DNA of 64,000 nt from an uncultured Roseobacter sp. Its GTDB lineage: Bacteria; Pseudomonadota; Alphaproteobacteria; Rhodobacterales; Rhodobacteraceae. This document shows positions 27,163-36,681 of the stretch, in pieces; the stretch's first letter is position 1, and each line of letters starts with the position of its first letter. A model generated the notes under the pieces. It had not been told where the DNA came from, did not search any database, and saw only the letters and a program-made list of their open reading frames with translations. Location: contig NZ_CANLQB010000012.1 of assembly GCF_947493125.1 (NCBI RefSeq), positions 62,001 to 126,000 on the forward strand, in the 5' to 3' direction. A program made the position numbers and the translations under genes.

Positions 27163-27882
27163 ATGCCGACAGTCACCGCTCCAATCCCGCGACGAAAGCT
27201 CGCCGACGAAATCGAGGCGCGCATTTTGGCGCATATTCAGGATCATCGACTGAAACCGGGAGATACCCTGCCATCCGAGCGCGAATTGATGTCGCGTTTC
27301 ATGGTCGGTCGGCCCGCCATTCGCGAAGCGATGCAGAACCTCCAGCGTAAAGGTTTGGCAGAGATCAAGCATGGCGAGCGACCGCGCGTTGCCGAACCGT
27401 CGTTCGAAGCGATGGCGGAGCAGATGTCCGAGACCATGCGGCACATGCTGTCGCACAACGCCGCGTCCATGGAGCATCTCAAAGAGGCGCGCGCCACCTT
27501 TGAGACTGAGATGGCACGTATCGCCGCCCGCCGCGCAACGCAGGAAGATGTCCGGGTCCTGCGCGCCATCGTCGCGCGGCAGGCGGGCTTGCGCACCGAA
27601 CCTGGCGACTTTCTGAAATGTGACGGCGAACTGCATGCAGCGATCGCGCGGATCAGCGGGAACCCAATTTTCGCCTCGCTGAGTGCCGCGCTTTTCGACT
27701 GGCTGGCGAATTTCCATGTGGTTCTCGTTCGCAAACCGGGGTTCGAGCAACTTACGCTGGATGAGCATACCGCGATCATAGACGCCATCGCGGCAGGCGA
27801 TCCGGAACTTGCCGGGCAGCAGATGGCCGATCACCTGTACCGCGCCAACAAGCTATACCACCAGGACAACCTTACCGACTGA
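27163..27882 (+). CDS. GntR/FadR family regulator, NanR-like
   Basis: A 239-residue one-component repressor. The winged helix (about residues 10-75) contains GDTLPSERELMSRFMVGRPA and IREAMQNLQRKGLAEIKHGE; the C-terminal FCD-type helical domain holds the ligand pocket with conserved His in DGELHAAIARISGNPIF and DEHTAIIDAI. Its closest recognisable relative is NanR, the sialic acid repressor of E. coli, including the GER-RV wing. No sialic acid genes are nearby. It lies directly before the D-apiose/D-apionate operon, and NanR-like GGTATA sites occur at 27927 and 39224, so it probably controls both units and senses a pathway sugar. Ligand not known. Confidence 0.85.
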   Translation: MPTVTAPIPRRKLADEIEARILAHIQDHRLKPGDTLPSERELMSRFMVGRPAIREAMQNLQRKGLAEIKHGERPRVAEPSFEAMAEQMSETMRHMLSHNAASMEHLKEARATFETEMARIAARRATQEDVRVLRAIVARQAGLRTEPGDFLKCDGELHAAIARISGNPIFASLSAALFDWLANFHVVLVRKPGFEQLTLDEHTAIIDAIAAGDPELAGQQMADHLYRANKLYHQDNLTD

Positions 27883-27926
27883 TCCGGGTGACGACGATCC
27901 GGTCACATCGGACTTGACTCACCTCA

Positions 27927-27946
27927 ACTGGTATACTCAGTATGCC
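27927..27946 (+). promoter_or_regulatory. NanR-like operator before apnL
   Basis: The sequence AACTGGTATACTCAGTATGC holds two imperfect direct repeats, GGTATA and AGTATG, separated by three bases. E. coli NanR binds GGTATA repeats with the same 9-base period. The site is 48 bases before apnL. Confidence 0.6.
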
Positions 27947-27993
27947 TCTAAGCGATCAATCGCCATCCGCTACGCGCGCGGCACAGCCAGGAG

Positions 27994-29841
27994 ATGGAGT
28001 TGGACTCGGTAGAATTGCACCGACATGCGTCACCGGTCGAATGGAACGCGCGACACATCTCCGTCGGCGATATCGAAGCTCTGCTGGTCGATGGCGCGAT
28101 GCGCCAATTGCGATACCGGAGGGTCGAGGTTGTTCGCGGTTTCGATTGTCCGATCCGCGATCGGAACTGGGCCACCGAGACGCCTGCCGTTGTCGAAGAG
28201 ACGTTTTACGAAGCAAGCGACGGCGTCATTTATACGCGTCGGTTCACCGCTTTCAATGGCGCGCTGTTGGCCAACCTTGCGATCAACGTGCAGCCAGAGA
28301 GGGTGGTGGCCACCCTCGCCCTTGACGCACATCGCCGGGTCGAAACCAACCGCGCGGGTTTCACGCTTCTTCACCCAATCCAAGGCGTCGCGGGAACAGA
28401 CCTGACCATTCAGCACTCGAATGGAACGGAGGAGCAGAGCAGGTTTCCGGAAACGATCTCGCCCGGTCAACCGGCGTGCGACATCGTTGGGCTCAAGCAT
28501 GTGATTGACGGTGTTTCGGTCAGCGTCCGGTTCTCGGGCGAGGTCTTCGAGATGGAGGATCAACGGAACTGGACCGACGCATCCTACAAGACATACTGCC
28601 GCCCGCTGGGTCTAGGATTCCCTTATGTCATCGAGGCGGGTGAGACGGTCGAGCAATCGATTGAGATCACGCTTTCGGAAGTTGGCGCGCGCAGGCCGGC
28701 CAGCGTTGCCTCAAGCCACGCGGTCGCCATCTTGCCCGAAATTGCCATTGCGGTTGAACCGAACTGGTATTCCGATACCGCGCTTAAGGCACTGGCCGAT
28801 CTGCCGGACGCCCGCCGTCTCCTGCGGCTCGACGCGACCAGTGAGAACGCACTTGCCGGACTGGCAGAGCTAACCGGTCCGGTCGAACTGGAACTGCTGA
28901 TCGACGACACGAGGGACGGTGCCGGCAGTCTTCAGGCGCTGGCGAAAACGCTGAGGGATCACGGTATCGAGGTGCAAAGCGTCACCGCTCTGCCGCAGGC
29001 TTATCTGCACAGCTACCAACCGACGGCGGAGTGGCCCGACGGGCACAGCATAGCCGATGCCGCCAACTGGGCCAGATCGGCCTTTCCCAACGCGCAGATC
29101 GGCATTGGCATGTTGACGAACTTTACCGAGTTCAATCGTCATCCGCCGCCCGCCGGGATCGGGGATTTCACAACCTATTCGACCACCGCCATCGTGCATG
29201 CGGGGGATGATCTTTCGGTATTCGAGACACTGGAGGCGCTGCGCCATGTGCACAAAAGCGCGCGTGTGATCTCACGTGAACGGCCCCTCCGCCTCGGGCT
29301 GGCCACCATCGGCATGCGCTCGAACCCCTACGGCGCGGCGGTCGCAGACAATCCCGACATGGCACGGATCGCCATGGCGAAAGAGGACCCTCGCCAACAG
29401 ACGGTTTTCGGCGCGGCCTTTGCCGTCGGGGCCTATGCTGCGGCAGCCGGAAGCGGCTGTGCACGGATTGCACTGGCCGGTGCGGGCGGTCCTTTTGCAA
29501 CGGGGCGAATTCAAAACGGATCGTTCCGGGCATGGCCCGTTCACCATGTCCTCCGGGCCCTTGCGGGGCTGTCCGGTCAGACAGGCACCGTTATGCCGAA
29601 CCTGCCAGGCGGCGTGATCGGGGTCAGCGGCGAAAAGGCGGGCAAGGTCAGCGCGGTGATCGCGAATTGCAGTGTCGCTCCAACAAGGATCACCTCGCCC
29701 GGACAGCGCGGCGCACTCATGGATGGCAAAACAGACGTGGCGGACCCCGACTGGCTCGACCACGCCGAGTGGCGAGCGCTTGACCATGTGCTGCTGCCCC
29801 CGGCCGCCGTGGTTTTTGTGAATGAAGGAGGCGCGCAGTGA
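27994..29841 (+). CDS. apnL: D-apionate lactonase
   Basis: A 615-residue cytoplasmic protein (no signal peptide) matching the D-apionolactonase family defined with D-apiose catabolism; it would open D-apionolactone to D-apionate. Recognition rests on overall sequence character (for example IGMLTNFTEFNRHPPPAG and FTTYSTTAIVHAGDD) and on the neighbours apsD, oiaK and apnO. AGGAG lies immediately before the ATG; a TTG six bases later has better spacing and may be the true start. The stop overlaps the GTG start of apsD. The operator at 27927 suggests control by the GntR regulator. Confidence 0.75.
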   Translation: MELDSVELHRHASPVEWNARHISVGDIEALLVDGAMRQLRYRRVEVVRGFDCPIRDRNWATETPAVVEETFYEASDGVIYTRRFTAFNGALLANLAINVQPERVVATLALDAHRRVETNRAGFTLLHPIQGVAGTDLTIQHSNGTEEQSRFPETISPGQPACDIVGLKHVIDGVSVSVRFSGEVFEMEDQRNWTDASYKTYCRPLGLGFPYVIEAGETVEQSIEITLSEVGARRPASVASSHAVAILPEIAIAVEPNWYSDTALKALADLPDARRLLRLDATSENALAGLAELTGPVELELLIDDTRDGAGSLQALAKTLRDHGIEVQSVTALPQAYLHSYQPTAEWPDGHSIADAANWARSAFPNAQIGIGMLTNFTEFNRHPPPAGIGDFTTYSTTAIVHAGDDLSVFETLEALRHVHKSARVISRERPLRLGLATIGMRSNPYGAAVADNPDMARIAMAKEDPRQQTVFGAAFAVGAYAAAAGSGCARIALAGAGGPFATGRIQNGSFRAWPVHHVLRALAGLSGQTGTVMPNLPGGVIGVSGEKAGKVSAVIANCSVAPTRITSPGQRGALMDGKTDVADPDWLDHAEWRALDHVLLPPAAVVFVNEGGAQ

Positions 29842-30887
29842 CGGATAAGATCAAACAGGGCGCGCTGGTGGGTTGCGGGTTCTTCGCACGCAACCACATG
29901 CATGGCTGGCAAGACGTGCCCGGCGCACAGATCGTCGCCGTGTGCGACCTGGACCAGAGCAAGGCCGAAGCTTTCTCGCGCGATTTCGGAGGCCGAAGGG
30001 TGTTCACCGATGTGCAGCGGATGCTGTCCGAGATGGATCTCGATTTTGTCGATGTCGCCACCACGCCGCCATCGCACCGCCCCCTTGTCGAGTGTGTCGC
30101 CGGATCGGGCGTCGCCGTCATTTGCCAAAAGCCCATTGCAGACACATACGCGGACGCAAAAGCCATGGTCGCGGCAGCCGAAACGGCCGAAGTCCCCTTC
30201 TTCATTCACGAGAATTTCCGTTGGCAAAAAGGCATCATGGCAGCCAAGGCCCTGATCGACCAAGGGCAGATCGGCACGCTGAGGTTCGCGCGGTTCAGCT
30301 TCCGCCACGGTTACGACAATTACGTGAACCAGCCGTATCTGGCCGAGATCCAGCGGTTCGCGCTGATGGATGTCGGCATTCATCTTTATGATGTCGCCCG
30401 GCATGTCATGGGCGAAGTCCAGCACGTGTCCTGCGAAACGCAGCGGCGAAACCCCATCGTGGCGGGGGAGGACGCCTTCACCTCGCTTCTGCGCCACACC
30501 AATGGCGGCGTCTCGATGGTCGATTGTTCGTTCCACTCAACGATCCGGCCCGAGCCGTTTCCCGAGTCTCTCCTCTGGATCGAAGGCGATACTGGGACGG
30601 TTGAACTCAGGACCGACTTCACGCTGACCCTGCATACCGAAGATGGAGCCGAGACACAGGACGTCGAAGCGGATGTGCCGCGCTGGGGCGGGCGCCCCTG
30701 GCACGTGGTTCAGGACAGCGTGATCAACTTTCAGGCCCATGTGGTGGACGTCTTGAACGGCAAGACCCACCCCCAACCCTCCGGTGCCGACAATCTCAAG
30801 ACACTGGCTCTCGCCCTGGCCTCATATGACGCGATGCAATCGGCCTCGGTCATCGACATGAAGGCTTGGGAAGCGCGGCAGTCATGA
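29838..30887 (+). CDS. apsD: D-apiose dehydrogenase (Gfo/Idh/MocA family)
   Basis: A 349-residue oxidoreductase. The N-terminal Rossmann motif is LVGCGFFARNH (residues 10-20), and the family EKP motif appears as CQKP at 96-99 with the lysine kept. The C-terminal alpha/beta domain carries MDVGIHLYDVARHVMG, with the His expected to assist catalysis. ApsD oxidises D-apiose with NAD+ to D-apionolactone, the substrate of the preceding lactonase. The start is a GTG overlapping the apnL stop by 4 bases, and its own stop overlaps the next ATG, so the operon is translationally coupled. Assignment is by family plus context. Confidence 0.78.
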   Translation: MTDKIKQGALVGCGFFARNHMHGWQDVPGAQIVAVCDLDQSKAEAFSRDFGGRRVFTDVQRMLSEMDLDFVDVATTPPSHRPLVECVAGSGVAVICQKPIADTYADAKAMVAAAETAEVPFFIHENFRWQKGIMAAKALIDQGQIGTLRFARFSFRHGYDNYVNQPYLAEIQRFALMDVGIHLYDVARHVMGEVQHVSCETQRRNPIVAGEDAFTSLLRHTNGGVSMVDCSFHSTIRPEPFPESLLWIEGDTGTVELRTDFTLTLHTEDGAETQDVEADVPRWGGRPWHVVQDSVINFQAHVVDVLNGKTHPQPSGADNLKTLALALASYDAMQSASVIDMKAWEARQS

Positions 30888-32134
30888 GCGACCGGATCGA
30901 AGCCGACTATCTCATCGAAACCGCCTTCGACCCGCGTGTCGCAGCTGAGGTCATGGCAGGCGAGCAGTCATCCGGCACCTTCGTGAAGGTCCCCGGCGAA
31001 ACGCCTGAACTGAAAGCCCGGTCCGCCGCGACGGTCGACAAAATCGATGTGGTTGAGACCACCGACAGCCCCAGCTTGCCCGGGGCGCGCCACCCCGATG
31101 GCGCGTCGATCCAGCGGGCGCATGTCACCTTGTCCTGGCCGCTTCACAACCTTGGGCCGTCGCTTCCCAATCTGATGGCGACCGTGGCCGGCAATCTCTT
31201 CGAACTCGCGCAGTTTTCAGGGTTGAGACTGCTGGACATCCGGCTGCCGTCGGCGTTCGCCGAGCGTTACGACGGGCCGCAATTCGGCGTTGAGGGGACG
31301 CGCCGCCTGACCGGGGTGGCAGATGGCCCGGTGATTGGCACCATCGTCAAACCAAGCGTCGGCTTTGATGCCGATCAGACAGCCGCACTTGTCAAAACCC
31401 TCGCCGAGGCTGGCATCGATTTCATCAAGGATGACGAGTTGCAGGCCGACGGCCCGGCCTGCCCTTTCGAAGACCGCGCCCGCGCCGTCATGGCCGTGGT
31501 GAATGCCCACGCGGATCGGACGGGCAAGAAGGTCATGGTCGCGTTCAACTTGACCGGCGAGATCGACGAGATGAAACGCCGGCACGATCTGGTACGCGAC
31601 CTTGGCGGCACCTGTATAATGGCCAGTCTCAACTCGGTCGGGTTGACCGGGATGATCGAACTCGGTCGATTTTCCGAACTGCCAATCCACGCGCATCGCA
31701 ACGGCTGGGGTTATCTCTCGCGCGAACCGCATCTGGGCTGGTCCTATATTGCCTGGCAGAAAATCTGGCGTCTTGCCGGTGCGGACCACATGCATGTCAA
31801 CGGTTTGCAGAACAAATTCTGCGAGCCTGACGACAGCGTCGTGGCGTCGGCAAGGACATGCCTCACGCCGCTCTTCGAGACCAAGCCTTGTATCGCGATG
31901 CCGGTATTCTCGTCCGGTCAGTCAGCCATTCAACCGCCCGAGACGTATCGTCGCCTCGGGTCTGCCGATCTGATCTATGCGGCAGGCGGCGGGATCATGG
32001 GGCACCCGGATGGTCCGGCAGCAGGCATCGAGAGCTTGCGTGAAAGCTGGAACGCCGCCATCGCCGGAGAGCCGCTCGAGCACCGCGCAAATGCCGTTCC
32101 CAGCCTCGCCAAAGCGCTGGAGGCCTATGGATGA
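30884..32134 (+). CDS. RuBisCO-like protein acting on 3-oxo-isoapionate 4-phosphate
   Basis: A 416-residue RuBisCO-like protein (form IV). Conserved positions are visible: Lys156 in GTIVKPSVG (RuBisCO Lys175), the carbamylation/metal motif K182-D-D-E185, His269/His271 in HAHRNGWG, and the phosphate-binding glycines GGGIMGHPDG at 368-377. In apiose catabolism two such proteins are known: OiaX, a decarboxylase giving L-erythrulose 1-phosphate, and OiaT, a transcarboxylase/hydrolase giving 3-phosphoglycerate and glycolate. The sequence alone does not let me choose. No erythrulose-phosphate isomerase genes lie nearby, which leans towards the OiaT reaction. The ATG overlaps the apsD stop. Confidence 0.78.
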   Translation: MSDRIEADYLIETAFDPRVAAEVMAGEQSSGTFVKVPGETPELKARSAATVDKIDVVETTDSPSLPGARHPDGASIQRAHVTLSWPLHNLGPSLPNLMATVAGNLFELAQFSGLRLLDIRLPSAFAERYDGPQFGVEGTRRLTGVADGPVIGTIVKPSVGFDADQTAALVKTLAEAGIDFIKDDELQADGPACPFEDRARAVMAVVNAHADRTGKKVMVAFNLTGEIDEMKRRHDLVRDLGGTCIMASLNSVGLTGMIELGRFSELPIHAHRNGWGYLSREPHLGWSYIAWQKIWRLAGADHMHVNGLQNKFCEPDDSVVASARTCLTPLFETKPCIAMPVFSSGQSAIQPPETYRRLGSADLIYAAGGGIMGHPDGPAAGIESLRESWNAAIAGEPLEHRANAVPSLAKALEAYG

Positions 32135-33492
32135 CGCGGGCGCTTCCCTCCGGCCTGCTGGTCGCCTGGTATGGCGACGATTACACCGGCGCCGCGGCGG
32201 TCATGGAGGTTCTGACGTTTTCCGGCCTTCCCTCGGTGCTCTTTCTCGACATACCCACCCCTGAACAGATGGCGCGGTTTTCGGGGTATCGGGGGATCGG
32301 GATTGCCGGTTCGGCCCGGTCGCGTGCACCGACCTGGATGCACCAACACCTGCCGCCTGTTTTCGACTTCCTCGCTGCACTGGAGGCCCCGGTCACGCAC
32401 TACAAGGTGTGTTCGACCTTCGATTCATCGCCAACGATCGGCTCGATCGGCCGCGCGATCGATATCGCGCTTTGCCATGTTCCGGCAGCGTGGGCCGCCT
32501 TGCTTGTCGCCGCACCTGCCATTGGCCGGTATCAGGCCTTTGGCACTCTTTTCGCAACGGCGGGCAACACCGTCCATCGCCTCGACCGGCATCCGGTCAT
32601 GTCGCAGCACCCGGTCACGCCGATGGAAGAAGCCGACGTGACCCGCCACATCGCGCAGCAAACCGATCTGGGCATCGGATTGGTTCCGCTCTCCGCCCTG
32701 CAGTCCGACGACACAGCCGCCGCCACTCTGGAACGAGAGCGCGAAAAGGGCGCGCGCCTGATAGCCCTCGACACGGTCGACCCATCTACCCTGAGCCAGG
32801 CGGGTCGCCTCATCTGGGAGCATGGCGGGACGCCGACGCTCGCCATCGGATCGCAAGGAGTGGAATACGCGCTCGTTCGGCATTGGCAGGACACCGGTTT
32901 GGTGGCCGCCGACCCGCCCGAGCCCCGAGTCGGGCCGGTCGGGCAGATGGCGGTTGTCGCAGGTTCCGCGTCAGCCACGACCGACGCACAAATCGACTGG
33001 GCCGAGGCCAACGGCTTCAGCGGGCACCGCATTGACCCTGCAATGGCCCTTGAGACCGGGGATGCGCTGCAAAACTGGATTGCGTCCCAGGTCGACGCTG
33101 CGCTGAAAGCGGGCCCGAGCCCGATCGTCTACTCAGCGCGTGGTCCCGACGATCCGGGCATCGCTGCCTTTCGCAACACCGCTGCCACAGCAGGTCTGGC
33201 GATGGACGAGGCCAATGCCCGGCTTGGTGCGGCACTTGGCGGGATTTTGTCGGGGCTGATCGAACATGGCGGACATCGCCGTGCAGCCATCGCCGGTGGT
33301 GACACGTCCAGCCACGCGGTGAACAGCCTCGGCGTTCACGCGCTGACAGCCATCGCGGCAACAGTACCGGGTGCGGCGCTCTGCCAGGGGCACCGGGATG
33401 ACAATGCACCGCTCGAAATCGCCCTAAAGGGCGGCCAGATGGGCACGCCGGATTTCTTCGGGCGCATCCGGGCAGGCGGTGGTCAGGCATAA
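32131..33492 (+). CDS. oiaK: 3-oxo-isoapionate kinase (DUF1537/four-carbon acid sugar kinase family)
   Basis: A 453-residue kinase of the four-carbon acid sugar kinase family. The N-terminal substrate domain opens LLVAWYGDDYTGAAAVMEVL with the family DDxTGA motif and has KVCSTFDSSPTIGSIGRAID. The C-terminal nucleotide domain contains AIAGGDTSSHAVNSLGVHAL and LKGGQMGTPDFF, both typical. In this context it would phosphorylate 3-oxo-isoapionate at C4 for the RuBisCO-like enzyme. The ATG overlaps the preceding stop (ATGA). Confidence 0.78.
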   Translation: MTRALPSGLLVAWYGDDYTGAAAVMEVLTFSGLPSVLFLDIPTPEQMARFSGYRGIGIAGSARSRAPTWMHQHLPPVFDFLAALEAPVTHYKVCSTFDSSPTIGSIGRAIDIALCHVPAAWAALLVAAPAIGRYQAFGTLFATAGNTVHRLDRHPVMSQHPVTPMEEADVTRHIAQQTDLGIGLVPLSALQSDDTAAATLEREREKGARLIALDTVDPSTLSQAGRLIWEHGGTPTLAIGSQGVEYALVRHWQDTGLVAADPPEPRVGPVGQMAVVAGSASATTDAQIDWAEANGFSGHRIDPAMALETGDALQNWIASQVDAALKAGPSPIVYSARGPDDPGIAAFRNTAATAGLAMDEANARLGAALGGILSGLIEHGGHRRAAIAGGDTSSHAVNSLGVHALTAIAATVPGAALCQGHRDDNAPLEIALKGGQMGTPDFFGRIRAGGGQA

Positions 33493-33503
33493 GGGAGAAG
33501 AAG

Positions 33504-34355
33504 ATGACCAAGATCGCATTAATGGGCGCGGGCGGGAAAATGGGTGTTCGCCTGTCCACAAATTTGAAAGGGTCGCGGTTCGATGTGGACCATGTCGAAG
33601 TATCCGAGGCCGGTCTCGCGCGCCTCAAGGCCGAGGTCGGGGTCGACGCCGTTGAGCAAGGTCAGGCCATCTCGGGGGCAGATGTGATTGTCATGGCGAC
33701 GCCCGACCGTTTGATCGGCGAGATTTCCCATCAGATCATCGACCAGGTACGGCCCGGCGCCGCGATGGTCGTGCTCGACGCCGCAGCACCGCATGCGGGC
33801 GAAATGCCGAAACGGGACGACGTGACCTACTTCGTTACCCATCCCTGCCATCCGCCGATCTTCAACGATGAGATCGACATGGACGCGCGGCGGGACTTCT
33901 TTGGTGGCGTCAAGGCCAAGCAGCACATCGTTTGCGCGCTGATGCAAGGCCCCGACGAGGACTATGCCAAGTGCGAAGAGGTCGCCAAGACGATCTATGC
34001 GCCAGTCATGCGGTCGCACCGTTGCACCGTCGAACAGATCGCCATTCTTGAGCCCGCGCTTTCGGAAACGGTTGGCGCCACACTCGCCCTCGCCTTGCGC
34101 GAGGCGACGGATGAAGCCGTCAAACGCGGCGTGCCCGAGCAGGCGGCGCATGATTTCATGCTGGGTCACCTCAATATCGAGCTGGCCATCGCCTTCGGGG
34201 TATTTCCCGGTGGCCAGTTCTCGGACGGTGCCTTGCACGCCATCGATCAGGCGCGTCCGAAGATTTTCAAGGACGACTGGCTGGAGGCTGTCTTCGATCC
34301 AAAGGCGGTTCTGCAGTCGGTCAAGGACATCTGTCATCCCGATAAATCGACGTGA
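33504..34355 (+). CDS. apnO: D-apionate oxidoisomerase
   Basis: A 283-residue protein with an N-terminal NAD-binding fold (IALMGAGGKMGVRLS, residues 4-18) and a helical C-terminal half containing ILEPALSETVGATLALALRE and HDFMLGHLNIELAIAFGVFP. ApnO oxidises D-apionate and moves its hydroxymethyl group to give 3-oxo-isoapionate, an unusual oxidation plus rearrangement. HPCHPPIFNDE near residues 113-123 may contribute to the active site. It begins 11 bases after oiaK with a GGGAG ribosome site. Identification is from family resemblance and the complete pathway around it. Confidence 0.78.
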   Translation: MTKIALMGAGGKMGVRLSTNLKGSRFDVDHVEVSEAGLARLKAEVGVDAVEQGQAISGADVIVMATPDRLIGEISHQIIDQVRPGAAMVVLDAAAPHAGEMPKRDDVTYFVTHPCHPPIFNDEIDMDARRDFFGGVKAKQHIVCALMQGPDEDYAKCEEVAKTIYAPVMRSHRCTVEQIAILEPALSETVGATLALALREATDEAVKRGVPEQAAHDFMLGHLNIELAIAFGVFPGGQFSDGALHAIDQARPKIFKDDWLEAVFDPKAVLQSVKDICHPDKST

Positions 34356-34438
34356 AACCTGACCGCAGGAAACGGGATCGGGATGGCGTGCATGCTGTCC
34401 GAAACACACCAAGCTTCATCAACAGAGAGGGAGAGAAG

Positions 34439-35452
34439 ATGAGACATACCAAATCAATGATCGCTGCTGGAGCCATCGCCGTTGCGGGTGCTGCAGCGAC
34501 ACTGCCGGGCACGGCGAGTGCCGCTTCGATCTGTTTCGCGTTCCAGGACCTCGAGACCGAGTTCTGGGTCGCCGGACATACCGCGATCACCCGCACGCTG
34601 GAGGAGGCCGGCCACACGGTGATCGAGCGGAACGCAAACGAGGATGCAAACCGCCAGCTCGAACAGGTGCGAGACTGCATCGCGCAAGGTGTCGACGGGG
34701 TCATCATCATCCCGCAGGACGGGGAAAGTGCTGTAACCATCGTCAACGAAGCGCAGGACAACGACGTGCCGATTGCCGTTTTCAATCGCCCGCCGTCGGA
34801 CCTGTCGAACGGGATCATCGTCGTTGCCGACAACGCGTCGATTGCAAGCCAGGCGGTCGACTTTCTGGCACAGGAGGCGATTGCCAACCGGCAGGGCGAC
34901 GAAAAGCTCACGCCGCTGATCATCGTAGGCGATCTGGGTGATCCGAACGCGATCGGCCGCAAGGACGGCTTTTACGAGGCGATCAACCGCTATCCTGACG
35001 ACTTCAACACACCTATCGAAGTGGCCTCGGAATGGGATGCCGCGACAGCCCTTGCCAATCTTGAAGCCGCGGTCACGGCCAACCCGGACATCGATCTTTT
35101 GTTCACCTCGTCGGACTTTCTGTTCCCGACGATCCGTTCCGTTTTCGAGCCGCGCGGCATGTGGAAGCAGCGCGGTGAGGATGGGCATGTTATTATGGGC
35201 GGTCTCGATGGCGATGCGACGGCCTGCCAGCTTCTGAAGGAAGGCTATATCGACGCGACCGGCGTGCAGGACCTCTACTTCGAAGCCGAAGCGGCGCTGA
35301 ACGCCATCCTTTCCGCCATCGAGGCTGGTGAGGCGCAACCCAACGAGGTCATCGAGGATCCGGGCTTTGCACTGACATCCGCGAACCTCGCCGAGCGCGA
35401 GATGGACATGTGGGGCTGCGTGCTTCTGTCCGAGGGCTTTCTGGACAATTGA
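34439..35452 (+). CDS. Ribose-type sugar-binding protein (probably D-apiose)
   Basis: A 337-residue periplasmic binding protein with a signal peptide (residues 1-28, cleaving after TASA) and a Peripla_BP_4 fold: AFQDLETEFWVAGHTAITRT, then DGVIIIPQDGESAVTIVNEA. It is the receptor of the ABC importer encoded just downstream. D-apiose binders in known clusters belong to this class. The start at 34439 follows GAGAGGGAGAGA. A stem-loop lies 17 bases after its stop, a common device to keep binding-protein message more abundant than permease message. Confidence 0.82.
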   Translation: MRHTKSMIAAGAIAVAGAAATLPGTASAASICFAFQDLETEFWVAGHTAITRTLEEAGHTVIERNANEDANRQLEQVRDCIAQGVDGVIIIPQDGESAVTIVNEAQDNDVPIAVFNRPPSDLSNGIIVVADNASIASQAVDFLAQEAIANRQGDEKLTPLIIVGDLGDPNAIGRKDGFYEAINRYPDDFNTPIEVASEWDAATALANLEAAVTANPDIDLLFTSSDFLFPTIRSVFEPRGMWKQRGEDGHVIMGGLDGDATACQLLKEGYIDATGVQDLYFEAEAALNAILSAIEAGEAQPNEVIEDPGFALTSANLAEREMDMWGCVLLSEGFLDN

Positions 35453-35469
35453 TCCAGCAGTGAAACCGG

Positions 35470-35493
35470 CCGGCGCGGACCCTTTCGCGCCGG
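35470..35493 (+). terminator. Intercistronic stem-loop after binding-protein gene
   Basis: CCGGCGCG and CGCGCCGG form a perfect 8-bp stem with an 8-base loop and no T-run. Its place between binding-protein and permease genes suggests partial termination or 3'-end protection. Confidence 0.6.
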
Positions 35494-35529
35494 TACACCC
35501 CACTGGCGCGCAACACTCTCGAAAGCCAT

Positions 35530-36681
35530 ATGACCCATCCGAGTTCTCCAGAAACCGGTAGTGCCGAGCTTCAGACAAGCAGCCTGCGCCAACGCGCGAT
35601 GCGGCTCTTCTTGTCCGATTACTTCGTGCTCTATCTGTCGCTTGCCTATTTCTTCGCACTCGTGCCGTTCCTGCCCACGCTTTCTAATCCGGCAAACCTG
35701 GCGAACGTCCTGTCGAACATGTGGCCCTTGCTTGTGGTTGCGATCGGGCAAACCTTTGTTCTGACCATTGCCGGGATCGATCTGTCGCAGGGGTCTGTCG
35801 TCGGCTTCACCAGCGTTGTCGCTGCAATGCTTCTGGCGACCACGGCGTCGCCTGACGTTCTGTCGAATGCCCCGATCTGGGGCATCATCCTGACCGAGGA
35901 GGGCGGGCCGCTTGGTCACACAAGCTTTGGCATACCTCTTGCCATACTGATCATGATCCTTGTTGGCGCTGCAATTGGCGCTTTTAACGGCTTTGCCATT
36001 GCGCAGTTCCAGATGCCACCTTTCATGGTCACCCTTGTCACCATGATCGTGATCTCGGCCTTTGCGATCTTTCTCACCCAGTCGGAAAACATCCGGAACC
36101 TGCCCGAACAGTACATATTACTTGGCAAAGGCGACATCGTGTCGATTTACCTCGGCGCGCAGGATGAATCCCGCATTCCCCGCCGCGAAATCTATTCCTT
36201 AATCACCTATCCGATGGTGATTGCCATCAGCGTGGCAATCGTCGCGCACCTTTTGCTGAACCGGACCGTTTTCGGAAAGCAGGTGTTCGCCGTCGGAACC
36301 AATCGAAAGGCGGCCGAAATATCTGGCGTGCCGGTCCGCCGGATCATCGTCCTGGTTTTCACAATCTCGGCGGTCTGCGCGACCATCGGCGCAATCCTCT
36401 ACTCGACCCGTCTCGAGGCGGGGCGCCCGACGCTGGGAGAGGGCAATTTCCTCCTCGATGTGATCGGTGCAACGGTCATCGGTGGCACAAGTCTCTTCGG
36501 GGGCAAGGGCAAGATCATCTGGACCGTCTTCGGTGTCTTCTTCTTCGTCCTTTTGTCCAACACACTGAACCTGATGAACCTGTCGTCGTTTCATATCGAC
36601 ATGGTCAAAGGATCGGTCATCGTGGCCGCGGCTCTGCTGGATGTCTGGCGAACGCGACTGATGCGGGAGATGAACGCGTGA
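35530..36681 (+). CDS. Ribose-type ABC permease
   Basis: A 383-residue permease of the RbsC/AraH family (BPD_transp_2) with about nine to ten membrane segments. Family motifs are FVLTIAGIDLSQGSVVGF near residue 75, AVGTNRKAAEISGVPVRRI near 255 and GATVIGGTSLFGGKGKIIW near 315. Its last four bases overlap the ATPase start (GTGA). It forms a heteromeric pore with the second permease encoded two genes downstream. It is longer than usual, with an insertion at about 115-130 between helices. Confidence 0.88.
   Translation: MTHPSSPETGSAELQTSSLRQRAMRLFLSDYFVLYLSLAYFFALVPFLPTLSNPANLANVLSNMWPLLVVAIGQTFVLTIAGIDLSQGSVVGFTSVVAAMLLATTASPDVLSNAPIWGIILTEEGGPLGHTSFGIPLAILIMILVGAAIGAFNGFAIAQFQMPPFMVTLVTMIVISAFAIFLTQSENIRNLPEQYILLGKGDIVSIYLGAQDESRIPRREIYSLITYPMVIAISVAIVAHLLLNRTVFGKQVFAVGTNRKAAEISGVPVRRIIVLVFTISAVCATIGAILYSTRLEAGRPTLGEGNFLLDVIGATVIGGTSLFGGKGKIIWTVFGVFFFVLLSNTLNLMNLSSFHIDMVKGSVIVAAALLDVWRTRLMREMNA

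Noticed and set aside
27163-27882. Calling the regulator NanR with a sialic acid role
   Set aside because: Sequence resemblance to NanR is clear, but no sialic acid lyase, epimerase or kinase is present; the neighbours are apiose pathway genes.
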